DNA of 64,000 nucleotides from Nannocystis sp. (GCF_016714285.1 NZ_JADJNN010000003.1:124001-188000), one strand, 5' to 3'; counted from the stretch's first letter, positions 1 through 13,178 are shown. Notes: generated by a model not told the origin, from the letters alone. A program made the numbers and translations.

Positions 1-286
1 GGGCGTGGAAGCCCCGCTTGCCGGCGATGTAGGCGACGGGTTCGCGGGCGAGGCGACGGCGGATGAGGTCGCGGAGGGTGGCGCGGGCGGGCTCGTCGAC
101 CTGCTGATCGAAGCGGAGGTAGATCTGCATGCGCTCGCAGCCGAGGGCCTGGGAGAGCAGGTGGAGGGCGTCGGTGCGGGGCTCGTCGAGGCCCTCGCGG
201 GTGAAGCGGTCGCAGGTCCACTGCAGCAGCTCGGCGACGGTCCAGAGCTTCTCGCGCGCGGGCCGGGTGTTGGCGTCGGCGGGCAT
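1..286 (-). CDS. prmC: Peptide chain release factor N5-glutamine methyltransferase, N-terminal part (cut by window edge)
   Basis: The 95 readable codons start at ATG (286) and match the PrmC/HemK N-terminal helical domain: VAELLQWTCDRF near the start, then LLSQALGCERMQIYLRFDQ and the closing signature RREPVAYI-like stretch (LAREPVAYIAGKRGF). The family methylates the Gln of the GGQ motif in release factors RF1/RF2. The catalytic SAM domain with NPPY lies outside the window. The start is 22 nt after the stop of the MscS gene on the same strand, so it is probably the last known member of the hemE operon. A TATCCT box ends 9 nt before the ATG, so a private short-leader promoter is also possible. 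Confidence 0.85.
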   Translation of the reverse strand, partial: MPADANTRPAREKLWTVAELLQWTCDRFTREGLDEPRTDALHLLSQALGCERMQIYLRFDQQVDEPARATLRDLIRRRLAREPVAYIAGKRGFHA

Positions 287-308
287 GGGCGCGGGAGGAT
301 AGCGGTTG

Positions 309-1535
<1,227 letters not shown>

Positions 1536-1606
1536 GGGGTGGCGCGGGGTCCCGAGGATGCTCCCGGCGTCGGCAGCCGACAAGGGCTGGGCTTCGGGGC
1601 CTGGTT

Positions 1607-2191
1607 TCAGGGGGCGGCGAGGGCCTGGCGGATGCCGTCCTCGATCGCTTGGGTGGCGCCGGGGGGTGAGCCGCCCTGGACGAAGACGATGTGGCCAGCG
1701 CGGTCGAGGACGACGACTGTCGGGAGCGCGGCGACCTGCAGGCGGGCCGCGAGCGCGCCCTGCGGGTCCCATCCGAGGTCGAAGCCGCGGGTGCGCAGGC
1801 CGGGTTCGGGGCTCAGGGTCGCGCGCTCGCTGTCCATGGCGATGACGACGACGGCGAGGCGCTCGGGGGTGTGGAGCTGGACGAGGCGGTTGTAGAAGGC
1901 GAAGGACTCGGACCAGCGGTCGGCCCAGGTGGCGCTGAGCTCGAGGACGACGACGCGGCCGCGGAGTTCGTCGAGCGGGAGGCCGGCGCCGTCGACGAGC
2001 GGGACGGTGGCCTCGAGGAGCTCGCCGGGTTCGCGGTTGACGGGGGCGTGGACGGGGTCCGGGAGGGGCGCGGGTGGCTCGGGGGCTTGCGTGGGGCCGG
2101 GCTTGTGCGGGGTGGTTTGGCAGGCGCCGGCGACGATCGTCGCGAGCGCGACGAGGGCGAGGAGGCGGGCGCGCGAGGTGGCGGGCGTCAT
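1607..2191 (-). CDS. Thioredoxin-fold (TlpA/AhpC-like) lipoprotein without CXXC
   Basis: A 194-residue protein with a lipoprotein signal ending at Cys24 (IVAGAC), a Pro-rich linker, then a thioredoxin-like fold: RGRVVVLELSATWADRW, a long helix, VVVIAMDSE, and the cis-Pro segment AALPTVVVLDRAGHIVF. The order matches TlpA/ResA-type periplasmic redoxins. The active-site CXXC is missing: the position where WCxxC is expected reads TWADRW (residues 88-93), and no other Cys remains in the fold. It is therefore unlikely to be a thiol oxidoreductase and may be a binding or scaffolding derivative. Its ATG overlaps the hemE stop in an ATGA, so the two are translationally coupled. Confidence 0.8.
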   Translation of the reverse strand: MTPATSRARLLALVALATIVAGACQTTPHKPGPTQAPEPPAPLPDPVHAPVNREPGELLEATVPLVDGAGLPLDELRGRVVVLELSATWADRWSESFAFYNRLVQLHTPERLAVVVIAMDSERATLSPEPGLRTRGFDLGWDPQGALAARLQVAALPTVVVLDRAGHIVFVQGGSPPGATQAIEDGIRQALAAP

Positions 2192-3210
2192 GCGCTGTGG
2201 ACGACCTCGACGAGGTGGCGGGCGAGGGCGGGGTCGGTGTGGCGGGAGATGCCGTGGCCGAGGTTGAAGATGTGGGCCTTGGCGTGGCGGGCGGCGGCGA
2301 CGACCTCGCGGGCCTTGCGTTCGACGAGGGCGGCGGGGCCGAGGAGGAGCATGGGGTCGAGGTTGCCCTGGACCACGCGGTTGGGGCCGGTGATGGCGAC
2401 GGCCTGGTCCATGTCGATCGACCAGTCGACGCCGATGACCTCGGCGGGGAGCTCGGCGGCGAGGGCGAGGAGGTTGGCGTTGCCGCGGACGAACAGGATG
2501 AGGGGGACGCCGAGGTTGCGGGTGAAGTCGACGAGGCGGGCGAGGTGGGGGAGGACGTGTTCGCGGTAGTCGGCGGGGGCGAGGGCGCCGGCCCAGCTGT
2601 CGAACACCTGGAGGGCGTCGACGCCGGCGAGGACCTGACCGCGGAGGTACTCGCAGAGGAGGGTGGTCATGTTCTCCATGAGTCCGGCGAACACGGCGGG
2701 GGCGGAGAAGATCATGCCCTTGATGTGTTCGAACTCGCGGCTGGTCTGGCCCTCGACGAGGTAGCTGAGGGTGGTGAAGGGGGCGCCGCAGAAGCCGATG
2801 AGGGGGACGCGGTCGGCGAGGGCGCGCTTGCAGGCGCGCACGGCGTTGTAGACGTAGCTGAGCTCGGTGTGGGGGTCGCCCCACTGCAGGGCGTTGACGT
2901 CGGCGGCGGTGCGCACCGGGGTAGCGATCACGGGCGAGGGCTCGAAGCGGACGTCGATGCCGAGGGCGTCGAAGACGACGAGGATGTCGGAGAAGAGGAT
3001 GGCCGCGTCGACGCCGAGGTAGTCGACCGGCTGGAGGGTGACCTCGGCGCAGAGGTCGGGGCTGCGGCACAGCTCGGTGAAGCTGACCTTGGCCCGGATG
3101 GCCCGGTACTCCGGCATGTAGCGGCCGGCCTGGCGCATGAGCCAGATCGGTGTGCGCGCGGGTCGTTCGCCGCGGCACGCTTGCAGGAAGGTCTGGTTTC
3201 GCGGGGGCAT
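2188..3210 (-). CDS. hemE: Uroporphyrinogen decarboxylase
   Basis: A 340-residue full-length HemE, which decarboxylates the four acetate side chains of uroporphyrinogen III to give coproporphyrinogen III in the cytoplasmic haem pathway. Visible signatures are PIWLMRQAGRYMPEYR (residues 21-36), holding the substrate-binding Arg pair, LFSDILVVFDALG, GFCGAPFTTLSYLVEG, and the C-terminal FNLGHGI. It leads a minus-strand operon whose next gene overlaps it by 4 nt. A TATAGT box lies only 9 nt before the ATG, so the transcript probably has almost no 5' leader. Confidence 0.97.
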   Translation of the reverse strand: MPPRNQTFLQACRGERPARTPIWLMRQAGRYMPEYRAIRAKVSFTELCRSPDLCAEVTLQPVDYLGVDAAILFSDILVVFDALGIDVRFEPSPVIATPVRTAADVNALQWGDPHTELSYVYNAVRACKRALADRVPLIGFCGAPFTTLSYLVEGQTSREFEHIKGMIFSAPAVFAGLMENMTTLLCEYLRGQVLAGVDALQVFDSWAGALAPADYREHVLPHLARLVDFTRNLGVPLILFVRGNANLLALAAELPAEVIGVDWSIDMDQAVAITGPNRVVQGNLDPMLLLGPAALVERKAREVVAAARHAKAHIFNLGHGISRHTDPALARHLVEVVHSA

Positions 3211-3219
3211 CGGCGCGGG

Positions 3220-3225
3220 ACTATA
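3220..3225 (-). promoter_or_regulatory. Probable -10 box for hemE
   Basis: TATAGT on the minus strand, a near-perfect sigma-70 -10 element. No good -35 is seen at 17 bp (TTTCAC). Its distance of 9 nt to the hemE ATG would put transcription start at or next to the start codon. Confidence 0.45.
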
Positions 3226-3400
3226 CCTGCGCGCAGTAACTGGTGAAACCGGGGGCCCGGGCTGTGCAGCCGTTTGAGATCATCAAGGCGGGCACAACCG
3301 ACAACGGCCACAGTGGCCAATGAACCGGGGGTCCGGGGCTGTGCTGGGTCGCGCTGGGGGGCTGGTGGAGGGGCGTGCTGCGTGCGATGGTGGGGTCGCA

Positions 3401-3970
3401 GTGTCCTGGATCTTCACGGCATGTTTGCTCGGGTATCTGGGTCTTCGCGTGGCGCTGTGGCTGCGTGGGCAGGTCCGGCTGGCGGCGGCGAAGGATCGTC
3501 TGCCGGTGGCGCCGCGGACGTGGTCGCGGCCGGCGGATGTGAGCCCGGGGCTGGCGCTGCTGCTCGAGCGGAACTTTGTCGGTCGGGTCGCGCTGGTCGA
3601 GAGCGTGCGGGCGATCGCCGTCGTGTTGATCACCGACCCGGACGCGCCGCTGGGCTTTGTCCGCGACTTTCGTTACCGGGTGGCGGTAGCCAGGGCGTGG
3701 TCGGCGGCGTGCGTGTGGCTGGAGCAGCTGGCGGGGGTCGTGGAAGATGACCGGGTCCGGCTGGAGGGGGTGGGTTACACGGACGGTGGGTTTCGTGACC
3801 TGCACGCGGGGCTGCATCGCGTGGTGCGGACGACGGTCCGGGCGCGGGCGCTCGAGGCCTTCCCGGTGGACGAGGTGGCGGCGACCCAGGCGCGGCTGAC
3901 GGCGATGGTGGAGGAGCTAGAGCGGCTGGAGCTGGCCCTGGGTCGCGGGGCGGAAGATCCGTATCGTTGA
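3401..3970 (+). CDS. Hypothetical protein with one N-terminal membrane helix
   Basis: About 189 residues from GTG 3401, which has a GGTGGGG Shine-Dalgarno-like stretch just upstream; an ATG at 3320 would add 27 Gly/Arg-rich residues of non-coding character. The protein starts with one transmembrane helix (WIFTACLLGYLGLRVALWL) and continues with a soluble part rich in Arg and Glu and ending in an amphipathic helix (LTAMVEELERLELALG). No domain is recognised. It is divergent from hemE and 66 nt before the DUF2252 lipoprotein gene, so it may share function with the envelope genes that follow. Confidence 0.6.
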   Translation: MSWIFTACLLGYLGLRVALWLRGQVRLAAAKDRLPVAPRTWSRPADVSPGLALLLERNFVGRVALVESVRAIAVVLITDPDAPLGFVRDFRYRVAVARAWSAACVWLEQLAGVVEDDRVRLEGVGYTDGGFRDLHAGLHRVVRTTVRARALEAFPVDEVAATQARLTAMVEELERLELALGRGAEDPYR

Positions 3971-4036
3971 GAGAGCGTCGCGAGGTGGTCGGCGAGCGGT
4001 AACGTGACTGTCACCCTGCGCCGGTAGGGTTGCGAG

Positions 4037-5497
4037 GTGTTTCGCGCGGCGTCACTGGTCAGCCTGGCTCTCGGGGGCCTGCTCGCGGCCTGTGATGCCC
4101 CGCCTGACGCGCGGGCGGCGTGGCTGCAGACCACGCTGGTGCTCGACAATCAGGTGTTCCTCGACACCGATATGGCGCAGGCGCAGGCGAAGTTCGCCCG
4201 GATGAGCATGAGCTTGTACCCGTTCTTTCGCGGGACGATGCCGCAGTTCGCCCGCGACCTGGCGGAGGGCGGCGGTGCGGGCCGTGGCGCGAGCCGCTAC
4301 GCGACGGCGGAGACGGCCGACGTGGCGCTGGTGGGTGACCCGCACCCGGAGAACATCGGCAGCTTTCGCGGGGCGGACGGGACGCTCGTGATCGACTTCA
4401 ACGACTTCGACGCGGCGACCTACGGGCCCTACCACTTCGACGTGCGGCGGCTGGCGCTCGGGTTTTATGTGGCGGCGGTGGAGCTGGATGCGGGCGAGCC
4501 GCTGGCGATGGCCGAGGCGGCGGCGCGGGGCTACGTGGCCGAGGTCGGGGCGATGGCGCAGGGGCGGGCGGCGGACACGGCGATGGCCGCGGGCGAGGAC
4601 CACGGCGAGATCTTGAACTACACGCTGCGCAAGGCGGCGGAGGACGGGGCGGCGCGCGAGGAGTTGGACGACTACACGCGGGTGCTGGGCGAGCGGCGCG
4701 AGATGTTCTTCGGGGATGTCGAGCCGCCGGTGGCGTGGGAGGTCGGCGAGTACGCGATGCCGGTGGCGCGCGACGCGGTGGCGGTGGCGAGCGCGGCGGA
4801 GCTGCAAGATGTTGCGCGGCTGATCTCGGCGTGGCCGGCGACGTTGCACGACGCGGACGTGATGTCGGCGCCGGCGATGACGATCAAGGGGACCTCGCGG
4901 CGGCTGGGGGCGGGGGTGGCGAGCTTCGCGGCGCCGCGCTTCTACGTGCTGCTCGAGGGGCCGACGCCGGCGCTGGACGACGACGTGCTGCTGGAGATCA
5001 AGCGGGTCTACGATCCGCCGCCGCTGCCGGGGCTGCAGCGCTTGCCGAGCCGGCCCTTCGCGGACAACGGGGCGCGGGTGGTGGCGATGCAGCGGGCGCT
5101 GCAGACGACGGCCACCGACGACCCGCTGCTGGGGTACGCGAACCTCGGCGGGGCGAGCTATCGGGTGCGCGACCGCAGCAAGTTCCAGCGCGGGGTGGAC
5201 CTGGCGAAGCTCGCGGAGAAGCTGGACGAGGGCGACTTCACGGCCGCGGACCTCGAGGTGCTGGCGGAGCGCTCGGGTCATCTGCTGGCCCGCAGTCACG
5301 CGCGGGCGGCCCGGCAGAGCGGCGAGCCCGGGCTGCCGGCGATCGCGGCGGCGCTGGCGAGCGAGCCCGAGGGGTTCGTGGCGGAGACGGTGGCGTTCGT
5401 CGGCGACTACGCGCCGGTGCTCGCGGCGGACTACGAGCGCTTCGTCGCCGCGATCGCGGCGGACGGGCCCGCGCTCGGGTACTCGCCGCGAGGCTGA
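4037..5497 (+). CDS. DUF2252-family lipoprotein
   Basis: A 486-residue protein starting at GTG. The first 19 residues are a lipoprotein signal ending in LLAAC (Cys19). The body carries the DUF2252 signatures GDPHPENIG (residues 100-107) and VIDFNDFD a little later, then DVRRLALG. These resemble the catalytic and metal-binding loops of aminoglycoside-phosphotransferase/kinase-like folds, but the biochemical role of the family is not established. Members are usually cytoplasmic, so an exported lipid-anchored form is unusual. A TAGGGT box ends 6 nt before the start. The next gene encodes an outer-membrane barrel 15 nt downstream, suggesting joint expression. Confidence 0.8.
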   Translation: MFRAASLVSLALGGLLAACDAPPDARAAWLQTTLVLDNQVFLDTDMAQAQAKFARMSMSLYPFFRGTMPQFARDLAEGGGAGRGASRYATAETADVALVGDPHPENIGSFRGADGTLVIDFNDFDAATYGPYHFDVRRLALGFYVAAVELDAGEPLAMAEAAARGYVAEVGAMAQGRAADTAMAAGEDHGEILNYTLRKAAEDGAAREELDDYTRVLGERREMFFGDVEPPVAWEVGEYAMPVARDAVAVASAAELQDVARLISAWPATLHDADVMSAPAMTIKGTSRRLGAGVASFAAPRFYVLLEGPTPALDDDVLLEIKRVYDPPPLPGLQRLPSRPFADNGARVVAMQRALQTTATDDPLLGYANLGGASYRVRDRSKFQRGVDLAKLAEKLDEGDFTAADLEVLAERSGHLLARSHARAARQSGEPGLPAIAAALASEPEGFVAETVAFVGDYAPVLAADYERFVAAIAADGPALGYSPRG

Positions 5498-5512
5498 CGC
5501 GGGGCGTGAGGC

Positions 5513-5809
5513 ATGACGATCGCGCTGGCCCTCGCTGTGACCCTCCAGGCCCCGGGCGTGCCCGTGGGTATCCCGGGGTCGGGGTCGGCGGTGACGGAGA
5601 CCGTGGCGGCTCCGAGCTCGCCAGCGGTGGCGACGACGGCGGCGACGACGACGCGCCAAGTCGGCTCCGGCGGCGACGACGACGGGGGCGGCGGCCCCGG
5701 GGCGACGACGACGACGCGGAGGCCCGGTGGCGGCGACGACGACGACGACGGGCCCGGGGCGACGACAGCGAGGCCGGTTGGCGCGGGCGACGGTGACGAC
5801 GGCGAGTGA
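5513..5809 (+). CDS. Signal peptide and low-complexity N-terminus, probably of the barrel gene that follows (frameshifted)
   Basis: A 98-codon frame starting with a short hydrophobic export signal (MTIALALAVTLQA) and continuing as a Gly/Asp/Thr-rich linker with GGGDDDDDGPG-type repeats. It stops just where the barrel coding frame becomes protein-like one base out of register. Barrel proteins of this type need a signal peptide, and the barrel frame has none of its own, so the two frames most likely form one gene broken by a single-base shift in the GAC-repeat tract. A GTGAGG sequence 3 nt before the ATG is a plausible ribosome-binding site. Confidence 0.55.
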   Translation: MTIALALAVTLQAPGVPVGIPGSGSAVTETVAAPSSPAVATTAATTTRQVGSGGDDDGGGGPGATTTTRRPGGGDDDDDGPGATTARPVGAGDGDDGE

Positions 5810-6986
5810 GCCGGGGTTGACGGTGGGCGAGCGGGCGGCGCTGCGGCGGGCGGCCCGGCGCGAGCTGCTGCTCGACCCGGGCGAGGTGCTGCAGAACCAG
5901 TGGCCGTCGGCGCCGTACTGCAACCTCGACCCGAAGGGGAAGGACGTGTGCATGACGCTCGACAGCGAGGTGTTCACGGGCTTTCGCCACAGCGCGCTGG
6001 CGGGTGGGCGCAAGCTCTCGGAGTTCGCGCTGGACCGTGGCGAGTTGGGGACGCAGCTGTGGTGGCGGCCGCACTGGCGGGTCGACACGGGGGTGGCGCT
6101 GCGGGTGGAGGCGGTGCGCTCGGCGGGTCCGCAGAGCCTGATCGGTGTCGACGGCAACTCGCTGATCTTGCGCCTGGCGCAGGCGTACGGGCACGCGGCG
6201 GTGCACCTCGGGCCGATCGACATCGGCGCCCGCTTCGGTCAGGTGCCGGAGCGGTGGATCGAGCAGCTCGAGAAGGGCTACGACACCCGCGGCGCGGACC
6301 CGCTGGCCTCAGACCGCGTGGTGATGTTCGACCGCGCCGACCTCGGGGCGACGCTGACGCTGAGCGGGTGGAAGGGTCGCTTCGACGTCGACGCGAGCTT
6401 CACGAACGGTGAGGGTCGGGCCCAGCTCGAGCTGAACCAGGGCAAGAACACGACGCTCATCGCCACCGTGCGACCGTGGCGGACCCGGCACGCGCGCGGG
6501 CCGATCGCGCTGGCGGTGCACGGGATGTACCGCGACGGGTCGTACGGGGTGCCGGTCGCCGGGTCGCCGGGTCGCAATCACCGGGCCGGCGCGGCGCTGA
6601 CCTTCCAGAGTCCGTGGGCCTTCGCGGGGATCGAGTATGTGCGGGCCTTCGGCTTCAACGTGCGGCCCGATCTGGTCAGCGATGTCATCGGCGCGTGGGC
6701 CAGCGCGTACGCGTATCAGCCGTGGGTCGGGCTCATGGCGAAGTACGATCACGTGCGCCAGGACGTGGCGACGGCGGGCACGCAGGTGCACGTGGTCAGC
6801 GCGGCGCTGTTCTCGGACGTGTTCGGCTACAGCTTTCGCAACCGTCGTCGGGTCCGCCTGTACGCCGGTTATCAGTACGAGGGCTACGGCCCCGACGCCG
6901 GGCCGGTGCCCGGCGCGCCCGAGGCGGCGAACACCCACCGCTTCATGCTGCAGCTGACGGCGCAGGGGCTGTTCCGGGTGCTGTGA
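5727..6986 (+). CDS. Outer-membrane beta-barrel protein (signal peptide in another frame)
   Basis: From about position 5810 the frame reads as a conserved envelope protein: LTVGERAALRRAARRELL, LQNQWPSAPYC, VCMTLDSEVFTGFRH, then alternating amphipathic strands to a C-terminal aromatic/Leu end (MLQLTAQGLFRVL), as in porin-like barrels. The two early Cys may form a disulphide. The first roughly 28 codons (Thr/Arg repeats) are unlikely to be the true N-terminus; see the preceding entry for the export signal. No function can be assigned beyond a channel or structural barrel. It is followed 8 nt later by a lipoprotein gene. Confidence 0.7.
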   Translation: MAATTTTTGPGRRQRGRLARATVTTASEPGLTVGERAALRRAARRELLLDPGEVLQNQWPSAPYCNLDPKGKDVCMTLDSEVFTGFRHSALAGGRKLSEFALDRGELGTQLWWRPHWRVDTGVALRVEAVRSAGPQSLIGVDGNSLILRLAQAYGHAAVHLGPIDIGARFGQVPERWIEQLEKGYDTRGADPLASDRVVMFDRADLGATLTLSGWKGRFDVDASFTNGEGRAQLELNQGKNTTLIATVRPWRTRHARGPIALAVHGMYRDGSYGVPVAGSPGRNHRAGAALTFQSPWAFAGIEYVRAFGFNVRPDLVSDVIGAWASAYAYQPWVGLMAKYDHVRQDVATAGTQVHVVSAALFSDVFGYSFRNRRRVRLYAGYQYEGYGPDAGPVPGAPEAANTHRFMLQLTAQGLFRVL

Positions 6987-6994
6987 GGTCGACC

Positions 6995-8353
6995 ATGCGT
7001 ATCACCACTGGTTCGTTGCTGTCCTTGTTGTTGCTGGCCGCGTGCAGCGGGGCTGCGGGTCCGGGTGCGGACGACGGCGGGAGCGGGGGCTCTGGCGGGG
7101 GAGAGGCGTCGACGGGGGACTCGCCGACGACGGCGGCGCCGACGAGCGGAGGGCCGTCGGGGACGGGGACGGGGACGGCGGAGGGCGGACAGGGCAGCTG
7201 TGGCGACGGCAAGGTCGACGACGGGGAGCTGTGCGACGGGGCCGATCTGGACGGCAAGCAGTGCGGCGACCTGGACCCGGGCTACATCGGCGGGACGCTG
7301 GCCTGCGCGGCCAACTGCGGCTCCTTCGACGCGTCGGGCTGCGAGCTGGACCCGCAGGCGGCCGTGGTGGCGCTCAACGAGCTGACGGCGAAGGGGGCGA
7401 GCGAGGGGCCCTACGCCGACAAGGGGGACGCGATCGAGCTGTACAACGCGGGCGGGGCGGCGGCGGAGCTCGGCGGGTGGAAGCTGTCGGACGACCCGCG
7501 CTTCCCGGTCGACAAGACCTACGTGTTCCCGGCCGGGACCATGCTGGCGCCGGGGGAGTTCATGGTGCTGGTGGCCTTCGACGAGCTGGCGATGACGGGC
7601 GAGCTGCCGTTCGGGATCGCCGATGACAAGGAGGAGACGATCACGCTGGTGGACGCGGGGGACGGGGCGGTCGACCAGGTGATCGTGAACGGGGCCGACG
7701 CGGTCGGTTCGTACTGCCGGCTGCCCGATGGGACCGGCGGGTGGTCGGTGTGTGCGCAGACCTTCGGGGCCGCCAACGCGGCCGTGAGCGAGCTGTGCGG
7801 CGACGGGGTCGTCGGCGCGGGCGAGGACTGCGACGGGGTCGAGCTCGCCGGGCAGACCTGCGAGGGGCTCGGTCTCGGCTTCACCGGGGGCACGCTGGCG
7901 TGCGCTCCGACCTGCATGTTCGACGCGTCGATGTGCGAGTCGGAGAGCATGGCGATCAACGAGCTCGAGGCGACCGACGATCAGATCGAGCTGTACAACG
8001 CGGGCAACCAGGCGATCGACGTCTCGGGGTGGATCTTGACCGACGATGTCGTCGACCAGGACTACGACCCCGCCGCGGATCCCGAGAAGCTGGTGTTCCC
8101 GCCGCAGAGCTCGCTCGCGGCCAAGCAGTTCCTCGTGGTCGCCAAGGGCATGAAGGTCGGTGAGCACCCGTTCGGCCTCGGCGCTGCCGGGGACACGGTG
8201 ACGCTGCTGCGCCCGAACCTCGCGGTGGTCGACCAGGTGTCGTACGGCCCGGACGAGGCGGCGCTGTCGTACTGCCGCCTGCCCGACGGGCCCGGCGGGG
8301 CCTGGACGGTCGACTGCAAGCCGAGCTTCGGGGCGGCCAACAAGGGGCCGTGA
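6995..8353 (+). CDS. Lipoprotein with two Cys-rich repeats and two lamin-tail domains
   Basis: 452 residues. The signal ends at Cys17 (LLLAAC), followed by a Gly/Thr/Ser linker. Two Myxococcus-type Cys-rich repeats of the form CGDG-x-GE-x-CDG...GGTLAC...FDAS-x-C occur near residues 68-116 and 268-312. Each is followed by a lamin-tail domain (LNELTAKG...IELYNAG...GGWKLSDD; INELEATDDQIELYNAG...SGWILTDD), a beta-sandwich common on surface and extracellular bacterial proteins. The internal duplication is clear: both halves end in YCRLPDG...FGAAN. Likely displayed on the cell surface; ligand unknown. It ends next to a strong hairpin. Confidence 0.85.
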   Translation: MRITTGSLLSLLLLAACSGAAGPGADDGGSGGSGGGEASTGDSPTTAAPTSGGPSGTGTGTAEGGQGSCGDGKVDDGELCDGADLDGKQCGDLDPGYIGGTLACAANCGSFDASGCELDPQAAVVALNELTAKGASEGPYADKGDAIELYNAGGAAAELGGWKLSDDPRFPVDKTYVFPAGTMLAPGEFMVLVAFDELAMTGELPFGIADDKEETITLVDAGDGAVDQVIVNGADAVGSYCRLPDGTGGWSVCAQTFGAANAAVSELCGDGVVGAGEDCDGVELAGQTCEGLGLGFTGGTLACAPTCMFDASMCESESMAINELEATDDQIELYNAGNQAIDVSGWILTDDVVDQDYDPAADPEKLVFPPQSSLAAKQFLVVAKGMKVGEHPFGLGAAGDTVTLLRPNLAVVDQVSYGPDEAALSYCRLPDGPGGAWTVDCKPSFGAANKGP

Positions 8354-8360
8354 ATTGCGG

Positions 8361-8390
8361 CGAGCCGCCCGATGGGGATCGGGCGGCTCG
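8361..8390. terminator. Bidirectional hairpin between convergent genes
   Basis: A perfect 13-bp inverted repeat (CGAGCCGCCCGAT / ATCGGGCGGCTCG) with a GGGG loop. It begins 7 nt after the plus-strand lipoprotein stop and lies 29 nt from the stop of the convergent minus-strand gene. No T-run follows, as is usual in GC-rich genomes. Confidence 0.75.
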
Positions 8391-8419
8391 AGCGTGGCCG
8401 CGAGGGCGGGGATGCCGGG

Positions 8420-9601
8420 CTACTTGATGCAGCCGGAGCAGACCGTGATGTGGCCGCGGGTCTCGGTGGTGGGCTTGCTGTCGGCCTCGACCTCGCTCCA
8501 GTCGTCGGCGCTCTTGAAGTAGGTGACGGGGTTGCAGCCGGCGGACTTGACGGTGAGGTTGAAGCCGGCGCCGGAGGCCGCGGCCTTGCTCGGGTAGTTG
8601 AATTCGCCGGAGATGGTGTAGTCGTCGGCGGAGACGGGGGAGCAGATCTTGCCGGCGCAGGCGGGGAGCTCGGGCTTGCACTCGTGGGGCTTGTCGGTCT
8701 CTTCGTTGGCGAGGTTGGCGTTGAGCCAGGTGGTCGTGGGGATGTCGACGGTGATGTTGCCGGCCCACGGCTTGAGCGCCTCGATCTTGAGCTGGCCGAA
8801 GTTCTCGGCCGGGCAGGGGCAGAGGTTGGACCAGGCGGCGGGCATCATGGTGTCCGGGTCGACGAAGTCCTCGCAGCCCTTGATCTGCTCGGCGCTGCAG
8901 GCGGGCGCGGGGGTGAGCTCGCGGCACATCTTGATGTTGGCGTTGCCCTGGGCGAGGTAGATGCTGCCGCTGCCGCAGATACCGTCGACGGTGATGTTGC
9001 CGACGCGCGGGAAGGTGGACTCGGCGACGTTGTCCTCGGTGGTGATGTTGAGCTCGCCGCGGTAGGCCTTGGGCAGATGGACGCGGATGTGGGCGCCGGC
9101 GCGGGCTGGCTGGCTCTGGCCGTCGTAGTACACGTAGATGGTGCAGCCGCTCTTCCAGGTGTCGACGGTGCAGTTGTCCTCGGGCGGCATCGAGTCGGGC
9201 TTGGCGGGGTTGCCGGAGTTGACGAAGGCCCACAGCGACATGCGATCGAAGGTGCCGACGACGCCCTGAGCCTCGTCGCCGAGGGTGGTGATGTCGTCCG
9301 AGAAGTCGTAGTACTGCATCTCGACGCTGATGACCTCGGCGTCCTGGTCGAGGAAGACCTCGACGTCGCCGCGGTTGGCGAAGTTGTTGTTGTAGTCGAG
9401 GCGGCCGACCGAGATCGAGTAGATCTGGCCGTCACCGGAGAGCGGGAAGGGCAGGTTGTCGACGACCTTCTTCCACTTGGTCTCCTGCGGGTGCTTTTCT
9501 ACCGAGCTGTCGTCGCTGCTGCCGTTGTCGCCGCAGCCGGCAGTGAACAGGGACAGACCGAGCGTCAAACCGAGGGAGAGTGCCAGGGAAGGGTTTTTCA
9601 T
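8420..9601 (-). CDS. Hypothetical Cys-containing lipoprotein
   Basis: 393 residues from ATG 9601. A signal with TAGC lipobox puts the lipidated residue at Cys23, then an Asp/Ser linker. The body is beta-rich (YSISVGRLDYNNNF, VEVFLDQDAEVISVEMQYYDF, INVTVDG-like repeats such as GNITVDGICGSGSIYLA and GNITVDIPTTTWLNA) with about a dozen Cys that could form disulphides, ending CSGCIK. The longer frame upstream of ATG 9601 overlaps the intergenic region and was not used. A promoter with 17-bp spacing lies about 60 bp upstream. No domain is recognised. Confidence 0.75.
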   Translation of the reverse strand: MKNPSLALSLGLTLGLSLFTAGCGDNGSSDDSSVEKHPQETKWKKVVDNLPFPLSGDGQIYSISVGRLDYNNNFANRGDVEVFLDQDAEVISVEMQYYDFSDDITTLGDEAQGVVGTFDRMSLWAFVNSGNPAKPDSMPPEDNCTVDTWKSGCTIYVYYDGQSQPARAGAHIRVHLPKAYRGELNITTEDNVAESTFPRVGNITVDGICGSGSIYLAQGNANIKMCRELTPAPACSAEQIKGCEDFVDPDTMMPAAWSNLCPCPAENFGQLKIEALKPWAGNITVDIPTTTWLNANLANEETDKPHECKPELPACAGKICSPVSADDYTISGEFNYPSKAAASGAGFNLTVKSAGCNPVTYFKSADDWSEVEADSKPTTETRGHITVCSGCIK

Positions 9602-9662
9602 CGCGAATTCCGGGGAGAATCTGGAGTGCCGTGCTGGACCCTGCGGGTCGATCGGTTCGGAC

Positions 9663-9691
9663 AGGATATCCGGGGCCGGTCCCGGCGACAA
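9663..9691 (-). promoter_or_regulatory. Putative sigma-70 promoter of the 8.4-9.6 kb lipoprotein gene
   Basis: TTGTCG (9691-9686) and TATCCT (9668-9663) on the minus strand, separated by exactly 17 bp. It lies in the 208-bp region divergent to ileS, which otherwise shows no clear element. Confidence 0.5.
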
Positions 9692-9809
9692 TGTCGGCGA
9701 GCTCGCCGCGAGCGACGGGTCTGATCGGCGTCGGGTTTCGTGGCGGCGGGTGGCGCGGAGGATTGGCCTTGACCCCAGGGCTGCGGGCGGGCCATGCACG
9801 TCGGGCCCC

Positions 9810-13174
<3,365 letters not shown>

Positions 13175-13178
<4 letters not shown>

